Below are positions 1-11,577 of a stretch of DNA of 64,000 nt, piece by piece (within the stretch, counting starts at the first letter, position 1; each line of letters opens with the position of its first letter). The notes under the pieces were generated by a model. The model was not told the DNA's origin, did no database searches, and saw only the letters and a list, made by a program, of their open reading frames with translations. The stretch lies in contig NW_017567009.1 of the NCBI RefSeq assembly GCF_001661265.1, positions 124,001 through 188,000 of the forward strand, written 5' to 3'. A program made the translations under genes and the position numbers. The DNA is from Saitoella complicata NRRL Y-17804 (Eukaryota > Ascomycota > Saitoellomycetes > Saitoellales > Saitoellaceae).

Positions 1-796
1 TGCCGAGGATGTGGTGTAGGTCTGCGTCGGCCCAGACGTTTGGTTCGGCCATGGTTTCGATGAGGTCGCCTCCAGCGAGGAGCATTACCTTTACCTTGCG
101 GTGCTTCCCGGATTTCGTACGGACGCCGCCTCGGACTTCGTTTATTTCGCGGTGGAAGTGGTCGAGGACGACGGCGGTACGGGTATATGAATCTTGTAGC
201 GACTCCCATGCATCGACCATAAGCCACGACGACGTCCGTTCCGACGCGAGCTCACACATCCGTACACGATATGAAGCGGGCGCGAGTCCAGCTTTCATGT
301 AGTGGTCGGATACCGGAGAATAGTACCCGCCCATAACCTCGAAATCCGTCCGTTCACGGATATTGTCCAACGCCATCTCGAAGATCCGTAAATGCAAATA
401 CGTGATCGGGGAGAAACTCCCGCAAGCAACGATGACTAGAGGGACTTTTGTTTCGTCTGCCATGACTCGTCGGAGGCGGTGGTCGGGGAATTTGTAGGAT
501 GCGAGGTCGATGGCTTGACGGGTGATTCCCATTGGGACTTCTTCGAGGTCCATGCCGTCTGAGATACGGTTCGTGCCGTAATGGGGACCGAGTTGTGGTG
601 ATCGCGAGCGCATCCCATGAGCTGCAGTATGGAATTTTCTCAAGCTTGGTCGTCGGGCGTCAGATCCGTTTGGTGATTCTGCGCCGGCTTGGATGTTTGA
701 CAACTCGGCCCGCGCCGTAGCACGATCGACGTTGCATAGGGAGTCGTTCTGAGAGATGCGCTTCTCGTCGCTCTCGTACGGTGCTGAAGGATCCAT
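1..796 (-). CDS. NMA1: Nicotinamide/nicotinate mononucleotide adenylyltransferase (partial, 3' end outside window)
   Basis: This enzyme joins NMN or NaMN to AMP from ATP, the last shared step of NAD synthesis. One open frame of 265 codons runs off the window edge with no stop. The nucleotidyltransferase signature CGSFSPITYLHLR lies at about residues 125-137, followed by GGYYSPVSDHY, ERTSSWLMVDAWE and, near the edge, LLAGGDLIETM, all diagnostic of eukaryotic NMNATs. Similarity to yeast Nma1 begins near DLEEVPMGITRQA (about residue 83). The start at 796 gives an MDPS... N-terminus with a polar, probably disordered leader as in yeast. In-frame ATGs at 883 and 892 would lengthen it and the ATG at 553 would shorten it, so the exact start is open. 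It diverges from STE24 across about 380 bp. The C-terminal third is missing only because of the window edge. Confidence 0.93.
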   Translation of the reverse strand, partial: MDPSAPYESDEKRISQNDSLCNVDRATARAELSNIQAGAESPNGSDARRPSLRKFHTAAHGMRSRSPQLGPHYGTNRISDGMDLEEVPMGITRQAIDLASYKFPDHRLRRVMADETKVPLVIVACGSFSPITYLHLRIFEMALDNIRERTDFEVMGGYYSPVSDHYMKAGLAPASYRVRMCELASERTSSWLMVDAWESLQDSYTRTAVVLDHFHREINEVRGGVRTKSGKHRKVKVMLLAGGDLIETMAEPNVWADADLHHILG

Positions 797-1174
797 GATT
801 AAGATCGATGATTCTTTTTGGAGGTTACCTGCCCAGGTCGGTATCCGTTCTCGGATCGACCCCAGGCTGCAGCGGCGGTTCATGTGGCGCATGAAACTCT
901 AATTCCGTGCTCGTATGACAAAACTCGACTGCTTGACCATTTCGATTGACCAAATCAGTCGTCACCTGGCAATAGCAGGAAGCCAATTACGAGCTCAACA
1001 GCAGGTTGAGCGGATGTTCATTGCACGGAACCTTCGCTCTCACTGCCGCGGTCTGAGCCGTCCCCGCGCGCGGCTCACGTGCACCAGCAGCTGGCTGCGG
1101 CCCGGCACGATGACAACCGTCGATTCCAAAGTAAACTCCAAAATCCCAGCAACGCACCCTCATTCATCATCAGG
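797..1174. other. Divergent intergenic region NMA1/STE24
   Basis: 378 bp between two diverging starts. It must hold both promoters and 5' leaders. ORFs across it have no recognisable product and no support. I see no TATA box or RNA gene. Confidence 0.6.
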
Positions 1175-2617
1175 ATGCTGCAGTTTCTCGAGGTCCAACT
1201 TCCACGTCATTATAGAATCTAGGCAATTGCTGACAATTAGCTGTGCAGTCCTTGGCAACTCGCTTCGACGACCCCTCCATACCCTGGAAACAAATCATCA
1301 TCTCCATCTCCCTCGCCCACCACATCTTCACAACCTATCTCCAAGCCCGACAATACCGTACCCTTTGTGCCACTAACATTCCCAAACCTCTACAAGGCGT
1401 GATTGACCAAGAGACGTTCGATAAGAGTCAGAAATATTCAAGAGCGAAGGCGAAGTTTGGGTTTGTGAGTGGGTGGTGGAGCACGGTACAGGATGTTGGT
1501 GTTATGTATTTTGATGTGTTGCCCGCGTTGTGGAGGGTTGCTGGGAATTTGATGGCGGGTTATGTTCCTGCAAAGTGGCAGGGGGAGGTAACTTGTTGAC
1601 CAGGCTGTTGGTGTAAAGCCAAAGCTAATTGATGGGTTACAGATCTGGCAATCCCTCCTCTTCGTCTTCATCTTCAACCTCGGCACAACCCTCACCAATC
1701 TCCCTATCTCCGCCTACCAAACCTTCGTCCTCGAAGAAAAATACGGCTTCAACAAACAAACTCCCAAGATCTTCATCACCGATATCCTTAAATCCCAACT
1801 CCTCTTCGCCGCTATCGGTGGTCCGGTCTTGGCTGCGTTCTTGAAGATTATCCACAGATTCGGTGATAATTTCTTCTACTACCTCTGGCTCTTCTTCGTG
1901 ATCTTCCAGTTCGTCATGATCGCGATATACCCAACCCTCATCCAACCCCTCTTCAACAAACTCACACCCCTCTCCGACGGCGAGCTCAAAACCAAAGTTG
2001 AAGCACTCGCGAGCAAACTCAAGTTCCCGCTCAAGCATCTCTACGTAATCGACGGCTCAAAACGCTCCGCACACTCAAACGCATACTTCTACGGCCTCCC
2101 CTGGTCAAAACAAATCGTCATCTTCGACACACTCATCGAGAAATCCTCCGTCGAGGAAATCGTCGCGGTCCTGGGTCACGAACTCGGACATTGGGGGCTC
2201 TCCCACACTTCGAAGACGTTGGTAATCACGCAAGGATATCTGTTTACCATCTTCGCACTCTTTCGGGTGTTCATCCACAACCACTCCCTCCTCGCCTCCT
2301 TCAACTTCCCCCTCTCCACCATCGTTTCTCCGCCCGTCATCATCTCCTTCCTCCTCTTCAACGACCTCTTCCAACCCTTTGATTTCGTCATCTCAGTGTT
2401 GATGAATGTGATGAGTAGGAAGCACGAGTTCCAAGCCGACGCCTACGCAAAGAATTTGGGGTATGGAGAGGAGTTGAGCAAGGCATTGATCAAATTGCAG
2501 GTACAGAATTTGAGTGCGATGGATGCGGATTGGATGTACTCGGGCGTTCATCATAGTCATCCAATTTTGGCGGAGCGGTTGAGGGCGGTCGGGTGGAAGG
2601 GTGGAAAAGTTCAGTAA
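1175..2617 (+). CDS. STE24: CAAX prenyl protease 1 (Ste24 zinc metalloprotease)
   Basis: An integral ER/inner-nuclear-membrane zinc protease that trims prenylated CAAX proteins such as a-factor. Exons 1175-1192, 1249-1587 and 1643-2617 (both introns phase 0) give 443 residues, the usual family size. The zinc motif HELGH is at about residues 298-302, nearly the position in yeast Ste24 (297-301), and the second zinc ligand region is the downstream segment SRKHEFQADAYA. Several hydrophobic segments flank it. The continuous frame from 1243 starts only with GTG; the spliced 18-nt first exon adds MLQFLE and restores the conserved N-terminus, so I prefer 1175. Introns are 56 and 55 nt. It is convergent with the bL34m gene. 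Confidence 0.95.
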
Positions 2618-2933
2618 AGTTGCATGCGCATCCGACGGACATAACATGGCATATTCTTACGGAATACAAGCAGTGTATCGCTTCCCGACTTTTCATCCAA
2701 GGAGGCTTGTCATCGGTGGATATAGTTGTGCGCGGGGCGATGAGCGATATATGTTCCTTAAATTCGAATGCGCTGCGACTCCACAATCCTCCGTTATGAC
2801 TCGTGCACTGCTCCATACTGCACTCTGGAAGACATCCAATCTTGTGTTTTGTCTCCTGACATGTCGACGTCTCTTCCATGACTGTAACCCTAAGCGTATT
2901 GAATCCTCCCATCCATCTTCCCTCCATCCTCCC
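2618..2933. other. Convergent intergenic region STE24/bL34m
   Basis: 316 bp between two 3' ends. It should hold both 3' UTRs and poly(A) signals; no gene seen. Confidence 0.6.
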
Positions 2934-3347
2934 TTAATGCGACAAAAACTTCCTTCCCTTAGCCCGTCTCCTCTTCAACACCTTTCTTCCACCCGGCGTA
3001 GCAAGCTTCGCCAAAAACCCATGCTTCCTCTTCCTCTTCCTCTGCGATGGCTGATATTCGTTACCACGGGTGTTTGTTCGTACTGCGACCGGCGCTGGTG
3101 CGGAAAGGAGTGATGAAACGGTAGGGATCGCAGGACGAGCGAAAGGTGAGAGGATTGCGGAAGGGCGGGATAGAGGGGAGGAGATCTGGGCGGTGATTGG
3201 ACGGGAGAGAGTGATGAATGTTCTTTGGCCAGAACCGATTAGCACGGCGAAAAAGGCTCAGAACGTCGGGAAAACGGCATACCTAAAAGCGACAGTGCTT
3301 CTCACAGCAGGCGTTCTGAACGCCGTCCGTAATGATGCTCCAAACAT
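2934..3347 (-). CDS. MRPL34: Mitochondrial large-subunit ribosomal protein bL34m
   Basis: A small basic protein of the mitochondrial ribosome large subunit. Exons 3283-3347 and 2934-3222 (60-nt intron, phase 2) give 117 residues. The C-terminus ([19 protein letters not shown] followed by a run ending in [12 protein letters not shown]) is the bL34 fold sequence. The first exon encodes [17 protein letters not shown], an Arg/Ser/Ala-rich, acid-free mitochondrial targeting sequence; without it the frame has no ATG, which supports the splice. The start is 163 bp from the divergent complex I subunit gene, so two mitochondrial genes share one promoter space. Confidence 0.93.
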
Positions 3348-3510
3348 TTTTCCTGTTGCTGATATCTTCGTTACACGTTCAACTTTTACTCGTTCGTCGT
3401 GCGCACAACCTCGACGCTCAGGGGGTGGTGCCCTTGCACGGCAGGCACCTCTCCACAGCGACTGCAGTTACGTCCAATAACCACCTCCTTATATCTACGA
3501 ATACAACACA

Positions 3511-3939
3511 ATGGCTTATTTTCCAGAAGTCTTTGGATGGGAACGTCCGGAGCACATCAAGAGAACTTATGACGAGGTTGACTTCGACGACAGAACACGT
3601 GCGTGTCATCCTGTGTGGTTTGGAGGCAGATATTGTGATCAAGAGCTGACTCCGATTGTATGGCAGAGATCGAAGAAGCTCGCAAGTACTATATCCGCGA
3701 ACAATGGATTCGTGTCATGCAAGCACGAATTGTACGAGACAAGTTGCAGGAGTGTTACAGACGAGAGGGCGTGAACCACTACGAGAACTGCAGAGAGTTG
3801 GCCGAGATGTATGTTTAACTCAAAGATGCGCGGGATGAGAATGAATGCTAATAATTGAGGCAGGTATTTCAAGATGTTGAAGACTCACCGTGTCACTGGA
3901 TACAAGGCGCGTGAGAGGATTATCGACTACGAGGGGTAG
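3511..3939 (+). CDS. NADH:ubiquinone oxidoreductase 12-kDa subunit (NDUFB10/nuo-12 type)
   Basis: An accessory subunit of the complex I membrane arm. Exons 3511-3598, 3667-3808 and 3864-3939 give 101 residues; phases 1 and 2 close correctly. Recognisable blocks are TYDEVDFDD, then YYIREQWIRVMQARIVRDKL and ECYRREGVNHYENC with spaced cysteines typical of the twin-Cys intermembrane-space fold, then ML(K)T..VTGYK at the C-terminus, as in Neurospora nuo-12. No cleavable presequence, as expected for this subunit. The unspliced frame runs out early in the first intron, so splicing is required. It diverges from bL34m. Confidence 0.9.
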
Positions 3940-4261
3940 TGTACTATAGCATGCATTGAGAGACCCTATATCAACAAATTTGAACAGCATTGCATCACAT
4001 ATCATCCAGTCTTCATACCATTAATCCACGGAATCTGCGTCTCAGCATGCGTCTCGACTTTTGATCATGGAATGGTATACTACGGCACAGCAGGTACATC
4101 CAACACGAGTTCAGCCCAAGTTGTGAACTGGACAGGACAGGAAAATCCAGGAGATCTCCTATGATTGCAGTTGTATGTCGTAACAAAAAATGCTATGTTT
4201 TGGTGGATGCGCATCTTAGTCCCCCTCACTCCGGTCCGCGTAAACCTCCCCACACCCCACC
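3940..4261. other. Convergent intergenic region
   Basis: 322 bp between the 3' ends of the complex I subunit and ZW10/Dsl1 genes. No gene or RNA recognised. Confidence 0.6.
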
Positions 4262-6889
4262 TTACCCCCTCCTAATCTCCCCAATATTTCTCCTCCTAAC
4301 CTCCGTGTCCGCAAACAACGCCTCGATAAGCCTAATGAGCTCCTCCCTTTCGAAATCAATCAACGCACCCTCTCTGAACAGATACATAATATCCGCCATG
4401 CTCGCTTCCAACAACTCGGCCAAGTATCTAAACTTGAGCCAATGCTCACAGTAAAACGCAACAGTACTGGTATTGTAGTCGGATGTGGAGGGGATGAAGA
4501 GGTCTTCGAGGCTTGCGAGGGAGGTGGCGAACTCGACGAGGATTTTTGAATCTTCTTCAGAGATGTCGATGATATCCTGTACCTCCGCCGTGAATTTCTC
4601 GACAGCGGCATCGACCAAGACGCCCAAACTCTGCCATAACGCACTCTGTCTCAGCACGCCCTTCCACTCCCCTTCCAACTTGCGTACCAAGTCCACGACG
4701 GAATCGATCGCAGTTTTGCCTTGTGCGTAGTTTGCTGGCTCAGCAGTGGATCCAAAGCCGTCGACGCTGGCGAGGGTAGTTTCGATGTGGGTACGCTGTT
4801 TGGTGAGTTCCAAACTATAGTACCTCTGTCCCAACTCCTTTATCATCTCCGCGTCTTCATCGAGGTTGAACCCAGGAAAGATATCCTCCTCAGATATGAT
4901 ATGGAGCTGTTCGTGGATGTACATGCAATCATTATACCTCAACATCGCACTCGTCTTCTCCGACTCTGGGATGAGTGCACGCCAGAGTGCGAGGATGTGA
5001 GATGGGAGGGTTGGGTAAGACATCACCGCTCCAGCGACAGGGGATTCGGCATATTGATGTGAGAGAGCGGATGTTTCGTCGATGAGATGCTGAATGGGTG
5101 AGAGAAGCTTTTTGGGGAGGGTGGTGATACGGTATGTCTCGCGCAGTCCCACGGCTGGTTTTGTGCTTGCGCCTGCGAGGGGACCTTGTTTCTTTGCGGC
5201 TTTTAGTGAAAGTTGCTTCGTAGTCGCGGCAGCTGCAATGGCGCGTGGTGCTGGCTCGTCATCCCATGCGTCACCCCATGGATCCTCTTCCTCTTCTTCA
5301 TCGGCCTTTGTCTCCTCAACTGGTGGTTCTAGCGGAGCAACCTCCTCGTCCAACCCCCACCCATCGTCATCATTTGCACTTATATCCGCAGCTTGGGGTG
5401 GTGGTGCTAGTGCTAGTGCTGCTAGTGCTGATGCGGGCACGGCGGCGGGCTCATCATCCCACTCATCCCCCCACGCATCGTCCTCTTCTTCAGCCTCTCC
5501 ACCCGGACCCTCACTCTCCCTAATAGCAGCTTCCACATTCTCCTGACTCTCCACACCTTCTACCTTCTCAGTCCCCTTATCTCCAGTCAACATGAGCTTT
5601 CTGACTTCATCAAGTACCTGCTCTCTCCTCCTTGCAAACCATACCATTCCCCTGTCCTCCCTTCCTGCGAAGTCCTGTAATTCTCCACCCTTCGTCCATC
5701 CCTTTGATTGTAAATCATCCTCGAACGCAAGAACGCGATCACACAGTCTGTCGAACTCCGGTATGTTAGCGAGGGCAGGTGGTGGGAGGTGCTTGGGGAG
5801 TAGGGCGAGGAGCTGGCGTGTGACGTCGGGGGTCAGCCGGACAGTGACGTGGGGAAGGAGGACGTTCGGTAGGTGTTGGGTCACATAGGCTGTGAAGGCT
5901 GTTAAAGCATCCAATAGATTGTCGATTGAGGATGCTGAGGTGGTGGAGGGTTCGAGCTGGAGGGTGTTGGTTGAAGTAGATAGGGCGAAGGATCCGGGCT
6001 GTGCGAAGAGTGGCCTAAGAATTTGTTCTTCCACCCGCTTGCACGTGGTCTCAATTTTCTGTGCTGGACTATCGATTGTGGAGATGAGGTTGACCAACTC
6101 CGAGGAGGACAAAGTTCGGCCTTCGGCAAGTTCCACCGACGACAGGATTGTCACCCTGCTCGCCGTGATTTCGATCATTCTGGTCCATAGCGAGTTGACA
6201 TCGCGAATGACATCCGATCGTAGCTGAGAAGCCTTTGCGCGGAGTTGTCCAACAACGGCGCTGCCTTGTCCATGTCTGAAGTTCGACAACATATCTTCCA
6301 CCTTCGACAGGTTATCTAGCGCGTGGGCGTAGTCATGGTTGTCATGCGACTCCACAGCCTGCTGAAAGATCGCATGAGCTTCTCCTAGAGCCGTCAAAGC
6401 CGCGATGATATCGTTGTTCGCGGAAAACTGGGACTGAAGCGTGCTTAAGTTTTGTGTGCATCGTGTGAGGTCGGCATAGCGTTGCTGTATGCAACGGTCA
6501 GCACGCCCGTGATAACACGAGAGACTATCATGTTTTACATACCTCTCCCTCCTTGTATGACTCCTCTATCCGTGCCGCGCCTCGAATTAGTTCGTCATGT
6601 ATGCGCGTGCTCTCCCGGGCATCGCGCAATTGAGCAGCAAAATCTTCTGGGTTCTCTTGGATGACAGCGTCGATTTGATTCTGCCATAGAATGAGCAAGC
6701 GGCTATCCAGGCTAGGGAGTGCCGTACCTTCACTTCCGTCCGTTTCGCATCAATAGCATCCAACGTCGCACGCACCGCATCTTCGGTGATCTCCGCATCT
6801 TCTCCACCACCAAGGAACTCTTCAGGGGGGATATAGTGATTGAGGACAGCATGCGCAACTGCCTGCGGCAACTCCCTGGTCGCTGTCAT
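4262..6889 (-). CDS. ZW10/Dsl1 family tethering-complex subunit
   Basis: Related to animal ZW10 and yeast Dsl1, which tether Golgi-derived COPI vesicles at the ER. Exons 6728-6889, 6543-6680 and 4262-6484 (47- and 58-nt introns, both phase 0) give 840 residues. The N-terminal third is helical; the C-terminal part (EHWLKFRYLAELLEASM and a final ALFADTEVRR) matches the ZW10 C-terminal helical domain. Between them, at about residues 430-510, is a strongly acidic, Ala/Pro-rich stretch with repeated Trp motifs (DDAWGDEWDD, DDGWGLDEE, DPWGDAWDD), comparable to the Dsl1 acidic lasso that binds COPI. The start at 6889 is the first ATG; upstream codons in frame begin only with TTG. It is divergent from the M16 protease (129 bp apart). 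A kinetochore role as in animal ZW10 cannot be judged. Confidence 0.88.
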
Positions 6890-7018
6890 ATCTCTCTTCC
6901 TTTGCAATTCGTTGTTGGGTTGGTGTTTGAGTTTAAGGTGTGGAGCTCGTCACGTGCACGCCGTACGTCACTTCTAAAAATATCCACTGACGGCCACAAA
7001 CCTCCAAACTCAATTGCA

Positions 7019-10000
7019 ATGGTATCCTCGACGAATTTCGAAGAGGTCGTCGCTGTAGATGCTCCTCACTATGGCACAAAAGTCACAAAGTACCGCTCGA
7101 AGGTAACTGGACTCTCAGCCGTCGTTGTCGACTTGACTGTTCCCGTTGTGCACGGTTACTTCGCTGTAGCGACCGAAATCCACAATGATTCAGGCTGTCC
7201 GCACACACTCGAACACCTCATCTTCCTCGGCTCTGAGAAATACCCATATAAGGGCGTTCTTGACACCCTCGCCAACCGTGCATTCGCACAGGGCACAAAT
7301 GCGTGGACAGATACTGATAATACTGTCTACACAATCGAGACCGTAGGGCAGGACGGGTTTTTGAGGATTTTGCCAGTGTTCGTGGATCATGTGCTTTACC
7401 CGACTCTGACCGATGCAGGGTGCTATACTGAGGTTTACCACGTCAACGGCGAAGGCGAGGACGCCGGTGTCGTTTACTCAGAGATGCAAGGACGCGAAAA
7501 CACCCCTGGAGACTTAATGGACCTTGCATCCCGACGACTCCTATTCCCGGAAGGCAATGGGTATAGAAGTGAGACTGGTGGGTTGATGGCTGCGCTGCGT
7601 CAATTGAGTGTTCAGGAGATCAGGGATTACCACGCCTCGTACTATGTCCCGCAGAATTTGTCACTTATCATTACTGGTAACGTCGACCACAATGCATTAT
7701 TGGAGACATTGCAGAATACTGTCGAGCAGACGATCATCGAGAAAGGCGCACCGGACCTCTCCACCTGGCAACGTCCCTGGGTCGACTCGCCCGCTCCCTT
7801 GCCTCTTGTCGAGTCCAAGACTGCTACGGTCGAGTTTCCGGAAGAGGACGAGTCTATGGGCGAACTTATGATCTCCTGGCTCGGACCGTCGTGCAACGAC
7901 AACCTAACGTGCACGGCACTCGATATCTTGGGAAACTATCTCACCGAATCCGTATCGATCCTCGAGAAGGAGTTCGTCGAGATTGAAGATCCGCTAGCGA
8001 CGGATATCTCGTTCTACACTTCTGACTCAACTACCTCCGTTATTTCTCTATACTTCTCCTCAGTACCCACCGAAGCACTCGAGAATGTCGAGAAACGACT
8101 ACACGAATTACTACAAGAGCTTGCGGGGACTGGGTTTGATCTAGAAAGGGTTCATATGTTCATCGAACGTGACCGTCTAAAGACTCTCGATGCGTGCGAA
8201 ACGTCTCCTCATTACGCTTTCTCCACCCCTGCCATCACTGACTCAATCTACGGTTCTCCTTCCGGCGAGACCCTTACCGACGGCATGAACGACCTCAAAT
8301 ACTACGACGTCGTCCGTACCTGGTCTTCCGCCGACTGGATCTCCCTCCTTAAAAAGTGGTTAATCGACAATCACCATGTTTCGATTCTGGGAAAGCCGAG
8401 TGCGGGATTAGTAAAGAAATTGGAGACTGAGGAGAAGGAGAGGAAGGATAAGAGGAGACAGGAGTTGGGCGAGAGTGGGTTGAAGGAGTTGGAGGAGAGA
8501 TTGGAGGAGGCGAAGGAGACGAATGAGGCTGAGATCCCGAAGGGGGTTATTGAGAGCTTCAGGATTCCGAATGTGGAGGGAATCAAGTTCATCGAAGTCG
8601 ACACCGCTCGTGCCGGCATCGCCGACTCGAAGGGTTTCGACAATGAGGTGCAGAAGCATGTGAATGCTGACGGGTCAGGCGACTTGCCGATCTGGATTCA
8701 GTTCGACCATATCAAGTCCGAGTTTGTCACAATCTCGCTGTATTTCTCCACCACCAACATCCCCGCCCGCCTCCGCCCATACATCTCCATCTTCCTCGAC
8801 TCGTTCTTCATGAACCCACTTTACCTTCCCGACGGCACCGAACTCTCCTTCGAAGAAGTCGTCCAAGCCCTCGATGCCGATACGGTCGAGTATGGTGCTT
8901 GGCTCGGTGTCGGTGGTGGGTGGAATGAGATCGCATGCGTAAGGATGAAGGTCGAGAGTAAAAAGTACGAGAAGGCGATCGCATGGCTGAAAGATCTGTG
9001 GACGTGCGCGAAGATGGATGAGGAGAGGATTGGCATCGCAGTGTCGAAGAGCCAGAACGACATGCCTCAGCAGAAACGCGACGGTTCGAAGGTGTCTTGG
9101 GCGGCATTGCAGATGCTTCAGATGGATGCTGAGAAGTCTACGGCTCGTGCGGCGAATATTCTGACGCAGGACAAATTCTTGGACGCGCTTGAGGAGAAGA
9201 TGGAGGAGGATGAGGGGATGGAAGCGGTGCTTAAGGATGTCGAGGAACTGAGGACGTTGCTGTTCAGAGGGGAGAATCTGAGAGTGCATGTCGTTGGTGA
9301 TGTGCTGAGGTTGGAAAAGCCAAGCTCTGCTTGGGTCAAGTTTGAGATTCCGTCGGGGTCGAAGGGGGTTCTTCCTGTTCCTCTCAGCCGCGATAACCTC
9401 ACCGAGCAAGGCAAGAACCCTAAGGGTTCGGCAACCGTCGTAGCTCTTCCGTCCATCGAGTCGTCCTATTCCGTTCACGTTACGAAGTCCGATGTGCACT
9501 TCACTCACCCCAACCTCGCCGCCCTCCAAGTCCTCTTCACCTACCTCGACACAATGGAAGGCATCCTGTGGAAATACATCCGCGGCTCCGGCCTCGCATA
9601 CGGTGCAGACCTTCGCATCGAGCCTGAATCTGGATTTCTCTACTTCTCCATTTACCGCTCTCCCGACGCCTCCAAGGCATGGACTCGCGCGTACGAAATC
9701 GTGCAAGAGTTCAAGGATGGAAAGATCGAGTTGACACAGACGATGTTGGATAGTGCCAAGAGTAGTGTTGTGTTTAATTACGTGAGTGGGGAGGGAACGC
9801 CAGCAAGCAAGGGTGCGCAGAGCTTTGTAAATCAAGTTCTGAGAGAGGAGAGTAAGGATCGTGTCAAGGAGATGCTGAAGAAGGTTCAGGTACGGGAATA
9901 CTCAATCCGGTTTCAAAAGGAAGCTGCTAACTCTTTCCTTTACAGGCGGTTACGTTGGATGACTTGAAGGGTCCTGCGATGGATTATTTGATGCAGTTGT

Positions 10001-10179
10001 TTGATGTGAAGAGGTCTGACACGGTTGCTGTGTCATCACCTGCGAAAGCAAAGGTTTGTTAAGGTCTGCTTGCACCGACTGTGTACCGAAGCTAATCCAT
10101 CTACAAACAGGATCTCGAGCAAGCATTCGCCAAAGTAGGCTTCAACGTCGCCGCTCACACTTTGGACGATTTCGAGTAA
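7019..10179 (+). CDS. M16C-family zinc metalloprotease (yeast Sdd3/YOL098C-like)
   Basis: An insulinase-family peptidase of about 1000 residues. Exons 7019-9889, 9946-10053 and 10111-10179 (both phase 0) give 1015 residues; yeast YOL098C is of similar length. The inverted zinc motif HTLEH is at residues 62-66 with the downstream glutamate region GVVYSEMQGRENTPGDL. No presequence is visible, so a cytosolic enzyme is likely, unlike the mitochondrial M16C protease Cym1 also in this window. A Lys/Glu-rich helical linker at about residues 460-510 separates the two halves. The ATG at 7019 is used; the frame is open further upstream but that region overlaps the promoter. Its substrate is unknown. 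Confidence 0.9.
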
Positions 10180-10319
10180 GATGTTGAAGAGTGGGTTCTA
10201 TTCAGCATGTTGCATAGCAGATGTCGCTTTTAGAATAAGAATATTGTATTCTTCTACACATCTCTAGGTATATTGAGGTATATATATTGTCCATGTTTCC
10301 ACACGGATATACGTGTCGC

Positions 10320-11577
10320 CTACAGTTTTGCCAACCCATACCCATCAGCCCTCACCACCCCCAACAACTCCCTCTTGATATCCCCCACCTTAGCACACCC
10401 ACTCAACGCCATGCCCAACTCAAACTCCGACCTAAGCAACCCCAACGCGAGTTCAACACCGGCTTGCCCATCATATGCCAGTCCCCACAACACACTCCTC
10501 CCAATGAAAGCCATATCCGCACCCAACGCAACAGCTTTAAGGATATCCGTCCCCCGGGTAACGCCGCCATCGAAGAGGATTGGTACCTTTCCTTTGGCTA
10601 CGCGGGCGATTTCGGGGAGTGCGTCGAGGGTTGAAACAGAGCCGTCGAGTTGTCTGCCACCGTGGTTTGAGATCCAGATGGCGTCGACCTTGTGGTCCAA
10701 CGCCAACAGCGCATCCTCCTCCGTGATCAATCCCTTGACAATGATTTTCATCTTCGTGATGGAGCGGAGCCAGTCGATCGCCATATCCCATGACAAACTT
10801 GCGTCGTTCACATTCTTGGCCGCCAATGCCGCCTCCAATTCGGTTGGGTCCACGGCCTTCCCCTGTCTCTTCAGTGTCTCCAGTTCGCCGTATGTCTTGA
10901 CGCCCATACCCTTGAAGTTCCCAAGCTCGAGATGTGCCGGTAACATGAAATTGTTCCTCAATTCGTTGTACCGCTTTCCCATCCATGGACTGTCGACCGT
11001 CAATACCAATGCGGAGAACCCAGCCGCTTCGGCACGCTTCACAAGCTTCTCGGATGTTTGCCGGTTTTGATAGACGTACAGCTGAAGCCAATAATCGTTT
11101 TCGGGCATGTTCTCTTGCTTGGAGACTTCCCTACCAGCGGCGATTACCTCCTCGAGGGAGGTCGTGGCAAAGGTTGATAAGCACATCGGTACACCGGCGC
11201 GAGCTGCCGCACGGCTTGTGTCTAGTTCTCCATTCCCTCCGGCGAGCCTTTGCATAGCACTCGGTGCGATACCGAGAGGTAGTGAGTATTCTGTGCCGAA
11301 GAGCGTGGTGGAGGTATTGACCGTACTTACATCTCGGAGAACCCGAGGACGGAGTTTGTACCGCCTGTAAGCCTCGAGGTTGTCCTTCACGGTTTCCTGG
11401 TCATTCGCACCTATCGTCCTACAATGTCAGCGCCGGATCCCTCAACGCATTTCGGTCGGAACGGATCCACTCACCGCAATGGTAGTACTCATAAGTCATC
11501 TGATTGAGCTTCGTCTTAGCATGATCCTCCAGATCTGCAATGCAGACCGGTGATTGTTTCAATTGAGAGCTTGACAT
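10320..11577 (-). CDS. FMN-dependent alpha-hydroxy-acid oxidase/dehydrogenase
   Basis: A member of the glycolate oxidase / L-lactate dehydrogenase family that oxidises 2-hydroxy acids with FMN. Exons 11475-11577 and 10320-11410 (64-nt intron, phase 1) give 397 residues. Visible motifs: GAND near the N-terminus, TVDSPWMGKR, VKGL(I)TEEDA, the catalytic SNHGGRQLDG block, and the phosphate-binding DGGVTRGTDILKA with FIGRSVLWGLA. There is no cytochrome b5 domain, so it is not a cytochrome b2. No clear C-terminal peroxisomal signal is present (it ends GLAKL; AKL is a weak PTS1-like tail). The first ATG is reached only through the short first exon. It could serve a secondary pathway with the nearby P450 and SDR; substrate not predictable. 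Confidence 0.92.

Noticed and set aside
5094-5546. Ser-rich plus-strand frame of 150 codons
   Set aside because: Antisense shadow of the acidic low-complexity part of the ZW10/Dsl1 gene.
8675-9835. 386-codon frame antisense to the M16 protease
   Set aside because: It is a mirror of the real gene's codon bias; the sense strand carries a complete recognisable enzyme.
10273-11070. 265-codon plus-strand frame
   Set aside because: Antisense shadow of the hydroxy-acid oxidase, whose catalytic motifs are all on the minus strand.
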